A stretch of 64,000 nt of DNA from Vibrio sp. FE10 (GTDB lineage: Bacteria; Pseudomonadota; Gammaproteobacteria; Enterobacterales; Vibrionaceae): NCBI RefSeq assembly GCF_030297155.1, contig NZ_AP028067.1, positions 3,596,001-3,660,000 of the forward strand, read 5' to 3'. Below the pieces are notes generated by a model. It was not told the origin of the DNA, ran no database searches, and saw only the letters and a list, made by a program, of their open reading frames with translations. Shown here piece by piece: positions 8,902 to 29,941 of the stretch. The position numbers and the translations under genes are program-made. How positions within the stretch are numbered: the stretch's first letter is position 1; each line of letters opens with the position of its first letter.

Positions 8902-10434
8902 ATGCCGAAAAAGAGAATGCCAATGAATAAAATTAAGGAAATCTTACGCCTCCGATACGAGTGCAATCTTTCTAATCGACAGATCGCCGCTTGCCTCAAT
9001 ATTGCTCATTCCACTGTATCCCAGCATCTATCCCGATTTAAATCCAGTGGCCTCACGTGGCCACTGGAAGAGACTCATCATGAAAATCAAGTCACCCAAG
9101 CTTTGTTTGATGGTCGCTCATCTTCTCAGCATAAAGTGATGCCTGATTTCACTCTCTGCTACTTAGAATTGAAGCGTAAAGGGATGACTAAAGCTTTGCT
9201 TTGGGAAGAGTATTGTCATCAGCATCAAGACAAAGCCTATGGCTATACACAGTTCTGCGAACTGTATAGACGTTGGCTAAAGACACAAAAACGCAGTATG
9301 CGCCAACTTCACCATGCTGGTGACAAGCTCTTCATTGACTACTGTGGCCCAACGATCCCTGTTGTGAATCCAGATACAGGAGAATGCCGACATGCTCAGG
9401 TATTTGTCGCCACTTTAGGAGCGTCAAATTACACCTATGTCGAGGCGAGTGAGAGCCAAGGGCTTGAACACTTCCTCATGGCTCATGTGAATACCTTTAA
9501 TCACTTTGGTGGTGCTCCGAATCTACTTGTACCTGATAATCTGAAATCTGCTGTAACGAAAGCAGACTGTCATAGCCCTATCCTCAATGAGAGCTACCGA
9601 AAACTGGCACAACATTACGGCGTTGCTGTGATGCCAGCCAGGCCCTACAAGCCTAAAGATAAAGCCAAAGCTGAGAACGCAGTTCTCATCGTAGAGCGCT
9701 GGATAATGATGCGCCTTCGCCACCAAGTGTTCTATACAATGGCTGAGCTGAACCTGGCTATCCGAAAGCTGATGCATGACTTAAACCAACGAGAGATGAA
9801 ACAGCTTGGTGTCAATCGACATGACTTGTTCAACAAAGTTGACCGTCCAGCGTTAAAACCACTGCCATCGCAACCATATGTGTATATCGAAACTAAACGA
9901 GCAACCGTCTCCCCTGATTATCACATTCAATATAAAAAGCACTTCTACTCTGTGCCGCACCAACTTGTTGGGCAACAAGTTGAGCTTGAAGCAACGCATC
10001 AAATAATACGTATCTACCACAAAGGGAGCATTGTTGCTCACCACTGCACAAGCCAAAAAGAATATGGTCTCTCTACCGTTTACGAGCATATGCCAAGCAA
10101 CCATCAATACCAATCATGGACACCCGAGCGTTTTATCCGTTGGGGAAAATCTATTGGGCCAGCCACAGGTGAACTGACTCAGATGTTGCTCAAACGCCCA
10201 GAGCATGAAGCATTGGCCTTTAGAAGTTGCTTTGGGTTACTAAGTCTTGCCAAAAAGCACTCAGACGCACGGTTAGAACAAGCTTGCCGAGATGCCTTAG
10301 TGACAGAGAAGCCATACCTTGGCTTCGTCAAAAACTTATTGAAGAACCATCGAGAAGGCACTCTCTCTCAGCCTTCCACTGATACCCCAAACCTTAAACA
10401 CACTAATGTTCGTGGTTCCAACTACTACCACTAG
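8902..10434 (+). CDS. istA: IS21-family transposase IstA
   Basis: A 510-residue transposase. An N-terminal helix-turn-helix (LSNRQIAACLNIAHSTVSQH, residues ~22-41) precedes an integrase core. Candidate DDE residues are the D of FIDYCGP, the D of VPDNLKSAV and the E of KAKAENAV. The C-terminal region carries the YSVPHQLVGQQVE segment typical of IstA. It catalyses strand transfer of the element together with IstB. The ATG at 8902 has an upstream AAGGA. The stop overlaps the ribosome binding site of istB, consistent with coupled translation. Confidence 0.95.
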   Translation: MPKKRMPMNKIKEILRLRYECNLSNRQIAACLNIAHSTVSQHLSRFKSSGLTWPLEETHHENQVTQALFDGRSSSQHKVMPDFTLCYLELKRKGMTKALLWEEYCHQHQDKAYGYTQFCELYRRWLKTQKRSMRQLHHAGDKLFIDYCGPTIPVVNPDTGECRHAQVFVATLGASNYTYVEASESQGLEHFLMAHVNTFNHFGGAPNLLVPDNLKSAVTKADCHSPILNESYRKLAQHYGVAVMPARPYKPKDKAKAENAVLIVERWIMMRLRHQVFYTMAELNLAIRKLMHDLNQREMKQLGVNRHDLFNKVDRPALKPLPSQPYVYIETKRATVSPDYHIQYKKHFYSVPHQLVGQQVELEATHQIIRIYHKGSIVAHHCTSQKEYGLSTVYEHMPSNHQYQSWTPERFIRWGKSIGPATGELTQMLLKRPEHEALAFRSCFGLLSLAKKHSDARLEQACRDALVTEKPYLGFVKNLLKNHREGTLSQPSTDTPNLKHTNVRGSNYYH

Positions 10435-10444
10435 GAGAAACAAT

Positions 10445-11167
10445 ATGGACGCAATAATCCAACAGTTAAAATCACTACGCCTAAGTCATGCTTCTGATGC
10501 ACTGGAACAGCAAAGGATACACCCCGCGACCTATGCTGAACTTGGCTTTGAAGAAAGGTTAGGACTCATCCTTGATCATGAGATAGTGAACCGAGATCAA
10601 ACCAAAATCCAACGACTTAAACGGCAAGCCAAGCTGCGCCTAAGCGCTAGCGGTAATCAACTGGACTACCGCCCAGAACGAGGCTTAAAAAGAGCAATGA
10701 TGGGAGAGTTATTATCAGGCACTTATTTACAAAAGCGACAGAATGTCCTGATTACAGGTGCAACAGGTGCAGGTAAAACCTATGTTGCTTGTGCGCTCGC
10801 CGAGCAGGCGTGTGAGCAACACTGCCCAAGTCGTTATTATCGCCTAAATCGTTTACTTGATGACCTGAGTAGTAGCCGCCTTGATGGCAGCTATCAAAAG
10901 CTGCTACTGAGCTTGTCTAAGAAAAAACTGTTGGTTATCGATGACTGGGGAATGGAAAAACTCAGCCAAGAGCATGCAAGTAATCTTCTCGAAGTGCTAG
11001 AAGATAGATACCAAGAGTGCAGTACAATCATTATCAGCCAACTACCTGTAAAAGAATGGCACGAGATGATCGACAACTCGACGATCGCTGATGCGATCTT
11101 AGATAGGTTGGTTCATCAAAGTCATAGAATCGAGTTACGAGGGGAATCAATGAGAAAACTGGCTTAA
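10445..11167 (+). CDS. istB: IS21-family helper ATPase IstB
   Basis: A 240-residue AAA+ protein related to DnaC. The Walker A motif GATGAGKTY and Walker B LLVIDDWGME are both intact, and the C-terminus has the DRLVHQSHRIEL segment typical of IstB. IstB oligomerises on target DNA and activates IstA for transposition. The ATG at 10445 has a good ribosome binding site (TAGGAGAAACA) that includes the istA stop codon. A longer in-frame reading from 10406 overlaps istA and is less likely. Confidence 0.95.
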   Translation: MDAIIQQLKSLRLSHASDALEQQRIHPATYAELGFEERLGLILDHEIVNRDQTKIQRLKRQAKLRLSASGNQLDYRPERGLKRAMMGELLSGTYLQKRQNVLITGATGAGKTYVACALAEQACEQHCPSRYYRLNRLLDDLSSSRLDGSYQKLLLSLSKKKLLVIDDWGMEKLSQEHASNLLEVLEDRYQECSTIIISQLPVKEWHEMIDNSTIADAILDRLVHQSHRIELRGESMRKLA

Positions 11168-11265
11168 ATCGACCACTTGGAGTAAAACTAAGGAAGAGAA
11201 AAGAGAGGCTTAAAAAGGTGGTCGATTAAAAACGAAACTAGGGGTCACATCAGCCGAAATACGCA

Positions 11266-11270
11266 CTAAG
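11266..11270. repeat. Target-site duplication (right copy), CTAAG
   Basis: The right-hand copy of the 5-bp repeat generated by IS insertion; see the left copy at 8689-8693. Confidence 0.85.
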
Positions 11271-11620
11271 TTCAAGTAATATATCTAACTGCCAGATAGC
11301 AAACCTATCTCCCTAACGATATTCACTGATAGGCCAAGAGACAACTAGGAAGCTAGTTTGATCTCGAATCGCAAACTGCTTTCAGAAACAACAAGCCTTA
11401 CTATTACTAACTCGGCTTCTTGCCAAGTGTATCCCTAATGCTCCGCAGAAGCTTATTTACCAAGATTTACCCAACCGGCATAGCAAAACCTACAAATGTG
11501 AAAAAGCTCTGCTATTTCTAGGAAAGCTTTCTAGTTAATGGTCGATTCAATGATTACTGACCGTGAACAACCTCTGTACGAAAGTCATAGCCAAGAGTTA
11601 AAACTCAGCCCCAGAAACGA
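11271..11620. other. Non-coding DNA between the IS and the rRNA terminators
   Basis: About 350 bp without a credible gene. Near 11500-11531 there is a degenerate stem-loop (AAAGCTCTGCTATTTCTAGGAAAGCTTT) that resembles the real rRNA terminator at 11743-11774, including the loop CTATTTCTAG. This suggests a decayed second copy of an rRNA operon tail. Nothing else is recognisable. Confidence 0.5.
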
Positions 11621-11650
11621 CGAAAGCCTAGTCGTAAGACTAGGCTTTCT
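11621..11650 (-). terminator. Strong hairpin, second terminator downstream of rRNA operon A
   Basis: A 12-bp perfect stem (GAAAGCCTAGTC / GACTAGGCTTTC) with a 4-nt loop lies about 93 bp beyond the first terminator. On the minus strand it is followed by only a short T-poor tail, so it may be a backup terminator or a processing stem. Confidence 0.6.
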
Positions 11651-11742
11651 GATAAATGATGAAATAGCCGGGATTGCGAACTTTGGGCAAACCCTTTGTG
11701 GGACTCGTTCGACTGCAGGGTAAAGCACTATTATTTAGATGT

Positions 11743-11774
11743 AAAAAAGCCCCGCTATTTCTAGCGAGGCTTCT
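11743..11774 (-). terminator. Rho-independent terminator of rRNA operon A
   Basis: The stem GCCTCGCT / AGCGGGGC with loop AGAAAT is followed on the minus strand by TTTTTT. It lies 8 bp after tRNA-Asp. Confidence 0.88.
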
Positions 11775-11781
11775 TAATAAG

Positions 11782-11858
11782 TGGCGGAGTGGACGGGACT
11801 CGAACCCGCGACCCCCGGCGTGACAGGCCGGTATTCTAACCAACTGAACTACCACTCC
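11782..11858 (-). tRNA. tRNA-Asp (anticodon GTC), distal gene of rRNA operon A
   Basis: A 77-nt cloverleaf: GGAGTGG acceptor paired with CCACTCC, anticodon loop CCTGTCACG, T loop GTTCGAGTC and encoded CCA. It sits between the 5S gene and the operon terminator. Confidence 0.97.
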
Positions 11859-11923
11859 GCAGTGGTCAACTCACTAAGTGAGTGTCCATATCTCCAGGTC
11901 GGTCAACCTAAAGATTTAATTTA

Positions 11924-12043
11924 AAGCCTGGCGATGTCCTACTCTCACATGGGGAAGCCCCACACTACCATCGGCGCTATTGTGTTTCACTTCTGAGTTC
12001 GGCATGGAATCAGGTGGGTCCACAATGCTATGGTCGCCAAGCA
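11924..12043 (-). rRNA. rrf: 5S ribosomal RNA, operon A
   Basis: A 120-nt gene starting TGCTTGGCGACCATAGC and ending GCCAGGCTT, with the universal CCGAACTCAGAAGTGAAAC. It differs from the copies in operons B and C at one base of the helix IV loop (GGGGCTTCCCC here, GGGGTTTCCCC there). About 95 bp separate it from the 23S gene. Confidence 0.97.
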
Positions 12044-12138
12044 AATTTTAAAATTCGGAAAGCTTATCTAAAAGTATTTCTCTTCAAACGCATTCAAGGT
12101 CTGGTACATCTGAGTCCACAAAACCCCTTGGGTGTTGT

Positions 12139-15031
<2,893 letters not shown>

Positions 15032-15332
15032 ATACAACCCGAAAGGGTCTTAGTGTATGGCAACTAACCAAGGTTTTTGGTTGTCATTAAGAAGGGTTAA
15101 TTCTCAATGACTGTTTGCCGGACTCAATTGTGAATCAAACTAAGTTTGATTCGAATACAAGACACTTGAATGTGTTTGTTGTGTTTATCTAATAAAAGAT
15201 AAACATTGAGAACTTTTAAATTTGATTTGAATTACTCGTAAGTAATCAAATCAGTCAGCTTTCCAAATTGTTAAAGAGCTAGATTTCTTTCGAAACCATT
15301 TTAAAATATTTTCAGATAAAAACACTTAAAGA
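15032..15332 (-). other. 23S-proximal part of the 16S-23S spacer, operon A
   Basis: About 300 bp of spacer with no gene. It contains the boxA-like antitermination sequence AGCTCTTTAACAATTTGG (about 15264-15281) and a stem flanking the 23S gene used in RNase III processing (inferred). The 23S-proximal half is nearly identical in all three operons; the part next to the tRNAs differs. Confidence 0.7.
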
Positions 15333-15408
15333 TGGTGGAGCTATGCGGGATCGAACCGCAGACCTCCTGCGTGCAAGGCAGGCGCTCTCCCAGCTGAGCT
15401 ATAGCCCC
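15333..15408 (-). tRNA. tRNA-Ala (anticodon TGC), spacer of operon A
   Basis: A 76-nt cloverleaf starting GGGGCTATAGCTCAG, with anticodon loop CTTGCAC, T loop GTTCGATCC and encoded CCA. It is the second spacer tRNA after tRNA-Ile. Confidence 0.97.
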
Positions 15409-15429
15409 ATCTTTGTTTCTAATCGATAT

Positions 15430-15506
15430 TGGTGGGTCTGAGTGGACTCGAACCACCGACCTCCCGCTTATCAGGCGAGCGCTCTAACCAGCTGAGCTAC
15501 AGACCC
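15430..15506 (-). tRNA. tRNA-Ile (anticodon GAT), spacer of operon A
   Basis: A 77-nt cloverleaf starting GGGTCTGTAGCTCAG, with anticodon loop CTGATAA, T loop GTTCGAGTC and encoded CCA. It directly follows the 16S gene. Confidence 0.97.
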
Positions 15507-15573
15507 AATATCGTCTCTTTTACTTTTCTAAACCTAATCAATCTGTGTGGACACTCATCGTGGTATCTTCGTA

Positions 15574-17128
<1,555 letters not shown>

Positions 17129-17534
17129 AAGATTTTGTGACTCAACGAATACTGACTTCAAAACTAATATTCATTCGAAAATGAACATGTAATTCTAAAG
17201 CTATTACCATTCCAACAGAATGGTAATGAATTGACTGTGCCGAATAATTTCTTTCTACAAGAGAAAGTCGTTAAACGTATTGGTCACTCAGTTCATTGAA
17301 ATCAATTTTGATTCCGAAGAATCTGTTTTATCTAACGATAAAACGTTTTGATATTCATCAACGAGTGCCCACACAGATTGATAGGTTTAAATTGTTAAAG
17401 AGCTTTGCTTTCAGTGCCTTAGCACGTAAGCAGGACGCGTATAATACGCTTTCCACTTTGAAAGTCAACATAAAACTCTAAGAAACTTAGAACCCTATGG
17501 TGACTTGTCTAGAAACTAGACAAAGTCGAAATTA
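17129..17534 (-). other. Leader of rRNA operon A and inter-operon spacer
   Basis: Roughly 400 bp between the 16S gene of operon A and the 5S gene of operon B. It holds the operon A promoter (17441-17468), a boxA antitermination site (GCTCTTTAACAATTTAAACC, about 17386-17405) and the conserved leader CTATCAATCTGTGTGGGCAC. The only hairpins after the operon B 5S gene are CTTGTCTAG-AAA-CTAGACAAG (17503-17523) and a weak CTAAG stem. Neither has a T run, so termination between the operons looks leaky. No protein gene is present. Confidence 0.75.
17441..17468 (-). promoter_or_regulatory. Sigma-70 rRNA promoter, operon A
   Basis: On the minus strand TTGACT (-35) and TATTAT (-10) are 16 bp apart, followed by the GC-rich discriminator ACGCGTCC typical of stringently controlled rRNA promoters. 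An A/T-rich segment lies upstream, as for an UP element. Confidence 0.85.
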
Positions 17535-17654
17535 AAGCCTGGCGATGTCCTACTCTCACATGGGGAAACCCCACACTACCATCGGCGCTATTGTGTTTCA
17601 CTTCTGAGTTCGGCATGGAATCAGGTGGGTCCACAATGCTATGGTCGCCAAGCA
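17535..17654 (-). rRNA. rrf: 5S ribosomal RNA, operon B
   Basis: 120 nt, identical to the operon C copy over the stretch compared and one base different from operon A (GGGGTTTCCCC loop). No distal tRNA follows. Confidence 0.97.
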
Positions 17655-17750
17655 AATTTTAAAATTCGGAAAGCTTATCTAAAAGTTGTTTCTCTTCAAA
17701 CGCATTCAAGGTCTGGTACATCTGAGTCCACAAAACCCCTTGGGTGTTGT

Positions 17751-20643
<2,893 letters not shown>

Positions 20644-20947
20644 ATACAACCCGAAAGGGTCTTAGTGTATGGCAACTAACCAAGGTTTTTGGTTGTCATT
20701 AAGAAGGGTTAATTCTCAATGACTGTTTGCCGGACTCAATTGTGAATCAAACTAAGTTTGATTCGAATACAAGACACTTGAATGTGTTTGTTGTGTTTAT
20801 CTAATGAAAGATAAACATTGAGAACTTTTAAATTTGATTGAATTACTCGTAAGTAATCAAATCAGTCAGCTTTCCAAATTGTTAAAGAGCTTGATTCAAA
20901 CTAATGAACCATTTTTAAATACTCTGATAGAAGAGAATACTTAAAGA
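20644..20947 (-). other. 23S-proximal part of the 16S-23S spacer, operon B
   Basis: About 300 bp with the boxA sequence AGCTCTTTAACAATTTGG near 20874-20891. It is nearly the same as the spacer of operon A up to the boxA and unrelated after it, where the tRNA cassette changes. Confidence 0.7.
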
Positions 20948-21023
20948 TGGTATCCCGTAGGGGAGTCGAACCCCTGTTACCGCCGTGAAAGGGCGGTGTC
21001 CTAGGCCTCTAGACGAACGGGAC
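20948..21023 (-). tRNA. tRNA-Glu (anticodon TTC), sole spacer tRNA of operon B
   Basis: A 76-nt cloverleaf starting GTCCCGTTCGTCTAGAGG, with anticodon loop CTTTCAC, T loop GTTCGACTC and encoded CCA. Confidence 0.97.
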
Positions 21024-21090
21024 ACTAGTATCTCTTTTACTTTCTAAACCTAATCAATCTGTGTGGACACTCATCGTAAGTATCTTCGTA

Positions 21091-22645
<1,555 letters not shown>

Positions 22646-23032
22646 AAGATTTTGTGACTCAACGAATACTGACTTCAAAACTACTATGTAATTTTAAAGC
22701 TATTACCATTCCAACAGAATGGTAATGAATTGACTGTGCCAAAATTAAGTAAACTTAATTTTGTATTGGTCACTCAGTTCATTGAAATCATTGTGTTACC
22801 GAAGTAACTGTTATTACGCTCTTTCGAAAAAGAACCAATAACGTTTTGATATTCATCAACGAGTGCCCACACAGATTGATAGGTTTAAATTGTTAAAGAG
22901 CTTTGCTTTCAGTACCTTAGCACGTAAGCAGGACGCGTATAATACGCTTTCCACTTTGAAAGTCAACATAAAACTCTAAGAAACTTAGAACCCTATGGTG
23001 ACTTGTCTAGAAACTAGACAAAGTCGAAATTA
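22646..23032 (-). other. Leader of rRNA operon B and inter-operon spacer
   Basis: About 390 bp holding the operon B promoter (22939-22966), boxA (about 22884-22903) and the conserved leader. It is homologous to the operon A leader, but the segment 22740-22845 is different, as if a cassette had been exchanged. No strong terminator separates it from operon C. Confidence 0.75.
22939..22966 (-). promoter_or_regulatory. Sigma-70 rRNA promoter, operon B
   Basis: TTGACT and TATTAT with a 16-bp spacer on the minus strand, the same promoter core and GC-rich discriminator as operon A. Confidence 0.85.
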
Positions 23033-23152
23033 AAGCCTGGCGATGTCCTACTCTCACATGGGGAAACCCCACACTACCATCGGCGCTATTGTGTTTCACT
23101 TCTGAGTTCGGCATGGAATCAGGTGGGTCCACAATGCTATGGTCGCCAAGCA
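23033..23152 (-). rRNA. rrf: 5S ribosomal RNA, operon C
   Basis: 120 nt, same sequence type as operon B, without a distal tRNA. Confidence 0.97.
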
Positions 23153-23248
23153 AATTTTAAAATTCGGAAAGCTTATCTAAAAGTTGTTTCTCTTCAAACG
23201 CATTCAAGGTCTGGTACATCTGAGTCCACAAAACCCCTTGGGTGTTGT

Positions 23249-26141
<2,893 letters not shown>

Positions 26142-26496
26142 ATACAACCCGAAAGGGTCTTAGTGTATGGCAACTAACCAAGGTTTTTGGTTGTCATCAA
26201 GAAGGGTTAATTCTCAATGACTGTTTGCCGGACTCAATTGTGAATCAAACTAAGTTTGATTCGAATACAAGACACTTGAATGTGTTTGTTGTGTTTATCT
26301 AATGAAAGATAAACATTGAGAACTTTTAAATTTGATTAACATGACTCGTAAGTCAGTTAATCAGTCAGCTTTCCAAATTGTTAAAGAGCATAAAGCAAAA
26401 AGCTTTAATCAATAACTTACGTTATTAATTAAAGCTCTGGCTTTAACTAAATCTAAACCATCAATCTGTGTGGACACTCATCGTGGTATCTTCGTA
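26142..26496 (-). other. 16S-23S spacer of operon C, lacking any tRNA
   Basis: This 355-bp spacer carries the shared 23S-proximal half and boxA (GCTCTTTAACAATTTGG, about 26371-26387). It then has a short AT-rich hairpin-forming stretch (AGCTTTAATCAATAAC / GTTATTAATTAAAGCT, about 26401-26436) where the other operons have tRNA genes. No tRNA can be folded from it. Confidence 0.85.
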
Positions 26497-28051
<1,555 letters not shown>

Positions 28052-28337
28052 AAGATTTTGTGACTCAACGAATACTGACTTCAAAACTACTATGTAATTT
28101 TAAAGCTATTACCATTCCAACAGAATGGTAATGAATTGACTGTGCCGAATAACTACAAGTAGTTAAACGTATTGGTCACTCAGTTCATTGAAATCAAGTT
28201 TGTTACCGAAGTAACTGTTACTACCTAAGTAATAACGTTTTGATATTCATCAACGAGTGCCCACACAGATTGATAGGTTTAAATTGTTAAAGAGCGCTAG
28301 CGTTTTGTGATTTACATCTCAGTCGCTAGGGGTGCGT

Positions 28338-28365
28338 ACTATACCTGCACCACTTAGAGAGTCAA
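28338..28365 (-). promoter_or_regulatory. rRNA promoter P2, operon C
   Basis: TTGACT and TATAGT with a 16-bp spacer on the minus strand, followed by ACGCACCCC. Confidence 0.85.
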
Positions 28366-28440
28366 GGGTTATTTTCAACTCCTTTTTCTCTACCGATTTC
28401 GCTGTGTGACTTTCGTCTCACTCCGTGTCGGTGAGGCGGC

Positions 28441-28468
28441 ATTATAGAGAGATCGACATAGAGCACAA
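28441..28468 (-). promoter_or_regulatory. rRNA promoter P1, operon C
   Basis: TTGTGC and TATAAT with a 16-bp spacer on the minus strand and the GC-rich discriminator GCCGCCTC. An A/T-rich UP-like stretch lies directly upstream. This gives operon C the tandem P1-P2 layout; only one promoter was found in front of A and B. Confidence 0.8.
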
Positions 28469-28659
28469 GGGCTTTTTTGAATAAAAGTTTTGTTCGCCTA
28501 AAAAGCCACCAGATCCGCATTTTTCGAATAAAAACTAAACATTTGAGACGTATCACAGCAATACATTGGCAAAATGGAAACCATGAACGTAAGATTCATG
28601 TATCTATTTTGTTAAGAGTAGATGCGTCTATTTCGTTTATTAATATGTAGTACTCCGAT

Positions 28660-29112
28660 ATGAACTCAAAAAAATCGATGTTGTTAATTGTCGCACTAGC
28701 TGTTCTAGGTGGCATTGTTTTCTCTCAGGTAGATATATCGCCTGCAATTACCTTTATCCTTGGTGTCTTGGCTTCCGCTTTTGTTGTTAACTTTTCAAGC
28801 ACCGACTCAAAATCAGATTCAGAACCTAAGGCATCAACAAAAACACTTTATGTAGGTAACCTTCCATACAAAGCGAATGAGTCACACGTACGTGAATTAT
28901 TCTCAGAGTATGGTGAAGTATTTGCAGTACGCTTAATGAAAGACAAACGTACTGGTAAAAGAAGAGGCTTTGGATTTGTTGTAATGGCTAGCAATGATGT
29001 GAATCATGCTATTTCAGAACTTAACGATAAAGATTACATGCAACGAACTTTAAAAGTGCGAGTTGCAAATGATCCTAAACATCCAGAAACGGACGAAGCT
29101 GAACTGAGCTAA
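28660..29112 (+). CDS. RNA-binding protein with RRM domain and N-terminal membrane segments
   Basis: A 150-residue protein. Two hydrophobic stretches (about residues 6-22 and 28-45) form a helical hairpin or anchor. A linker of Ser, Asp and Lys follows, then a single RRM at residues 61-138 with RNP2 LYVGNL (63-68) and RNP1 RRGFGFVV (101-108); the aromatic residues expected to stack on RNA are present. The RNA target is unknown. It is divergent from the rRNA array, and its last 38 bp overlap the end of murI on the opposite strand. No clear ribosome binding site precedes the ATG. Confidence 0.88.
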   Translation: MNSKKSMLLIVALAVLGGIVFSQVDISPAITFILGVLASAFVVNFSSTDSKSDSEPKASTKTLYVGNLPYKANESHVRELFSEYGEVFAVRLMKDKRTGKRRGFGFVVMASNDVNHAISELNDKDYMQRTLKVRVANDPKHPETDEAELS

Positions 29113-29875
29113 ATCCTAACTGCTTTAACATGCTATTTAGTGCACTTTCTTTCTTAGGAAGTGCACTACAAAAAACCTCACGCACTCCCCCTTCTTTATC
29201 ACTACTTTCCAAATCCAATAAATCTTGAACTCGCTTCGCAATCGCTTTACCAGAATCAACCAATAAAACACTCTTACCTAGGACTTGTTGAATCTCTGAT
29301 TTTATCAGCGGGAAATGTGTGCATCCTAAAACGGCTACATCAATTGTATTGATCATCGGTTGAAGGATGAGTTGCAGCTCTTCAAGGTCAATCGTCTCCC
29401 CCCTGAGTTTATCTTCGGCCATATCCACCAGCCGAGTAGAACCTAAAAGTTCAACTCTTTTATTACTCGAGAAGTTTTTGATTAGCTCGTGTGTGTATTC
29501 ACGAGTAATCGTTGCGGGAGTAGCAATAAGACCCACCGCTTTATTGGCAAGCAGGGATGCAGGTTTAATTGCCGGAACAACGCCAACAATTGGGATTTGA
29601 TTATTAGCACGCAGTGTAGGTAAGACAATCGTACTTGCGGTATTACAGGCTATCACTACGATATCTATTGCGTGGGTAGCCACAAAACTGGCGACGATGC
29701 TTTGGACTCTACGAACAAGGACTTGCTGATCGAGCTCACCGTATGGGTAAGCCTCGTTATCGAATACATAAGTATAGTTATGATTCGGTAGTAACTGGCT
29801 TATCTCCTTATATACAGATAGGCCACCCACTCCAGAATCAAAGACCAATATATTTTTTTGCAGACTATCCGACAC
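29075..29875 (-). CDS. murI: Glutamate racemase
   Basis: A 266-residue cofactor-independent racemase that converts L-glutamate to the D-glutamate of peptidoglycan. The N-terminal FDSGVGGLS supplies the conserved Asp and Ser. The two catalytic cysteines are C77 (ACNTAS) and C185 (GCTHFP). EAYPYGE matches the substrate loop. The stop codon lies inside the 3' end of the convergent RRM gene (38 bp overlap). No internal defect is seen. Confidence 0.96.
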   Translation of the reverse strand: MSDSLQKNILVFDSGVGGLSVYKEISQLLPNHNYTYVFDNEAYPYGELDQQVLVRRVQSIVASFVATHAIDIVVIACNTASTIVLPTLRANNQIPIVGVVPAIKPASLLANKAVGLIATPATITREYTHELIKNFSSNKRVELLGSTRLVDMAEDKLRGETIDLEELQLILQPMINTIDVAVLGCTHFPLIKSEIQQVLGKSVLLVDSGKAIAKRVQDLLDLESSDKEGGVREVFCSALPKKESALNSMLKQLGFSSVQLRPFLDV

Positions 29876-29941
29876 AACGATTACCTATAATAAATTTCGC
29901 TGCAATGATACTCCTTCGCTTAGTTTTCGCCAATCCTCACT

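Larger units (their letters stand above)
8694..11265 (+). mobile_element. Complete IS21-family insertion sequence, 2572 bp
   Basis: The ends are imperfect inverted repeats: TGCATATTTCGG on the left and TGCGTATTTCGG as the complement of the right end. They are flanked by a 5-bp direct repeat, CTAAG. Inside are two overlapping-style genes in IS21 order, a DDE transposase (istA) and an AAA+ helper (istB), both uninterrupted. Additional copies of an internal motif (TTTCGGTTTTAATCGACC) sit near both ends, as is usual for the multiple transposase-binding sites of IS21. Intact genes, matching ends and an intact duplication indicate a recent, probably active, insertion. It lies between pssA and the tRNA-Asp end of an rRNA operon, where it breaks no gene. 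Confidence 0.93.
28052..28659. other. Leader and promoter region of rRNA operon C; upstream region of the RRM gene
   Basis: About 600 bp with no protein gene. It contains two rRNA promoters on the minus strand (28338-28365 and 28441-28468), the boxA/leader block near 28270-28295, and an A/T-rich UP-like stretch (about 28475-28545). The divergent RRM gene begins at 28660, and its promoter must lie in 28560-28655. A 64-codon reading frame over the promoters is not considered a gene. Confidence 0.7.

Noticed and set aside
11538..11723. 61-codon plus-strand frame downstream of the IS
   Set aside because: It spans terminator hairpins and has no recognisable sequence or start signal.
11640..11855. 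71-codon minus-strand frame starting MVVQLVRIPACHAGG
   Set aside because: It is the translation of tRNA-Asp and the terminator region, a well-known false gene.
28362..28556. 64-codon minus-strand frame upstream of rRNA operon C
   Set aside because: It coincides with the two rRNA promoters and UP-like sequence.
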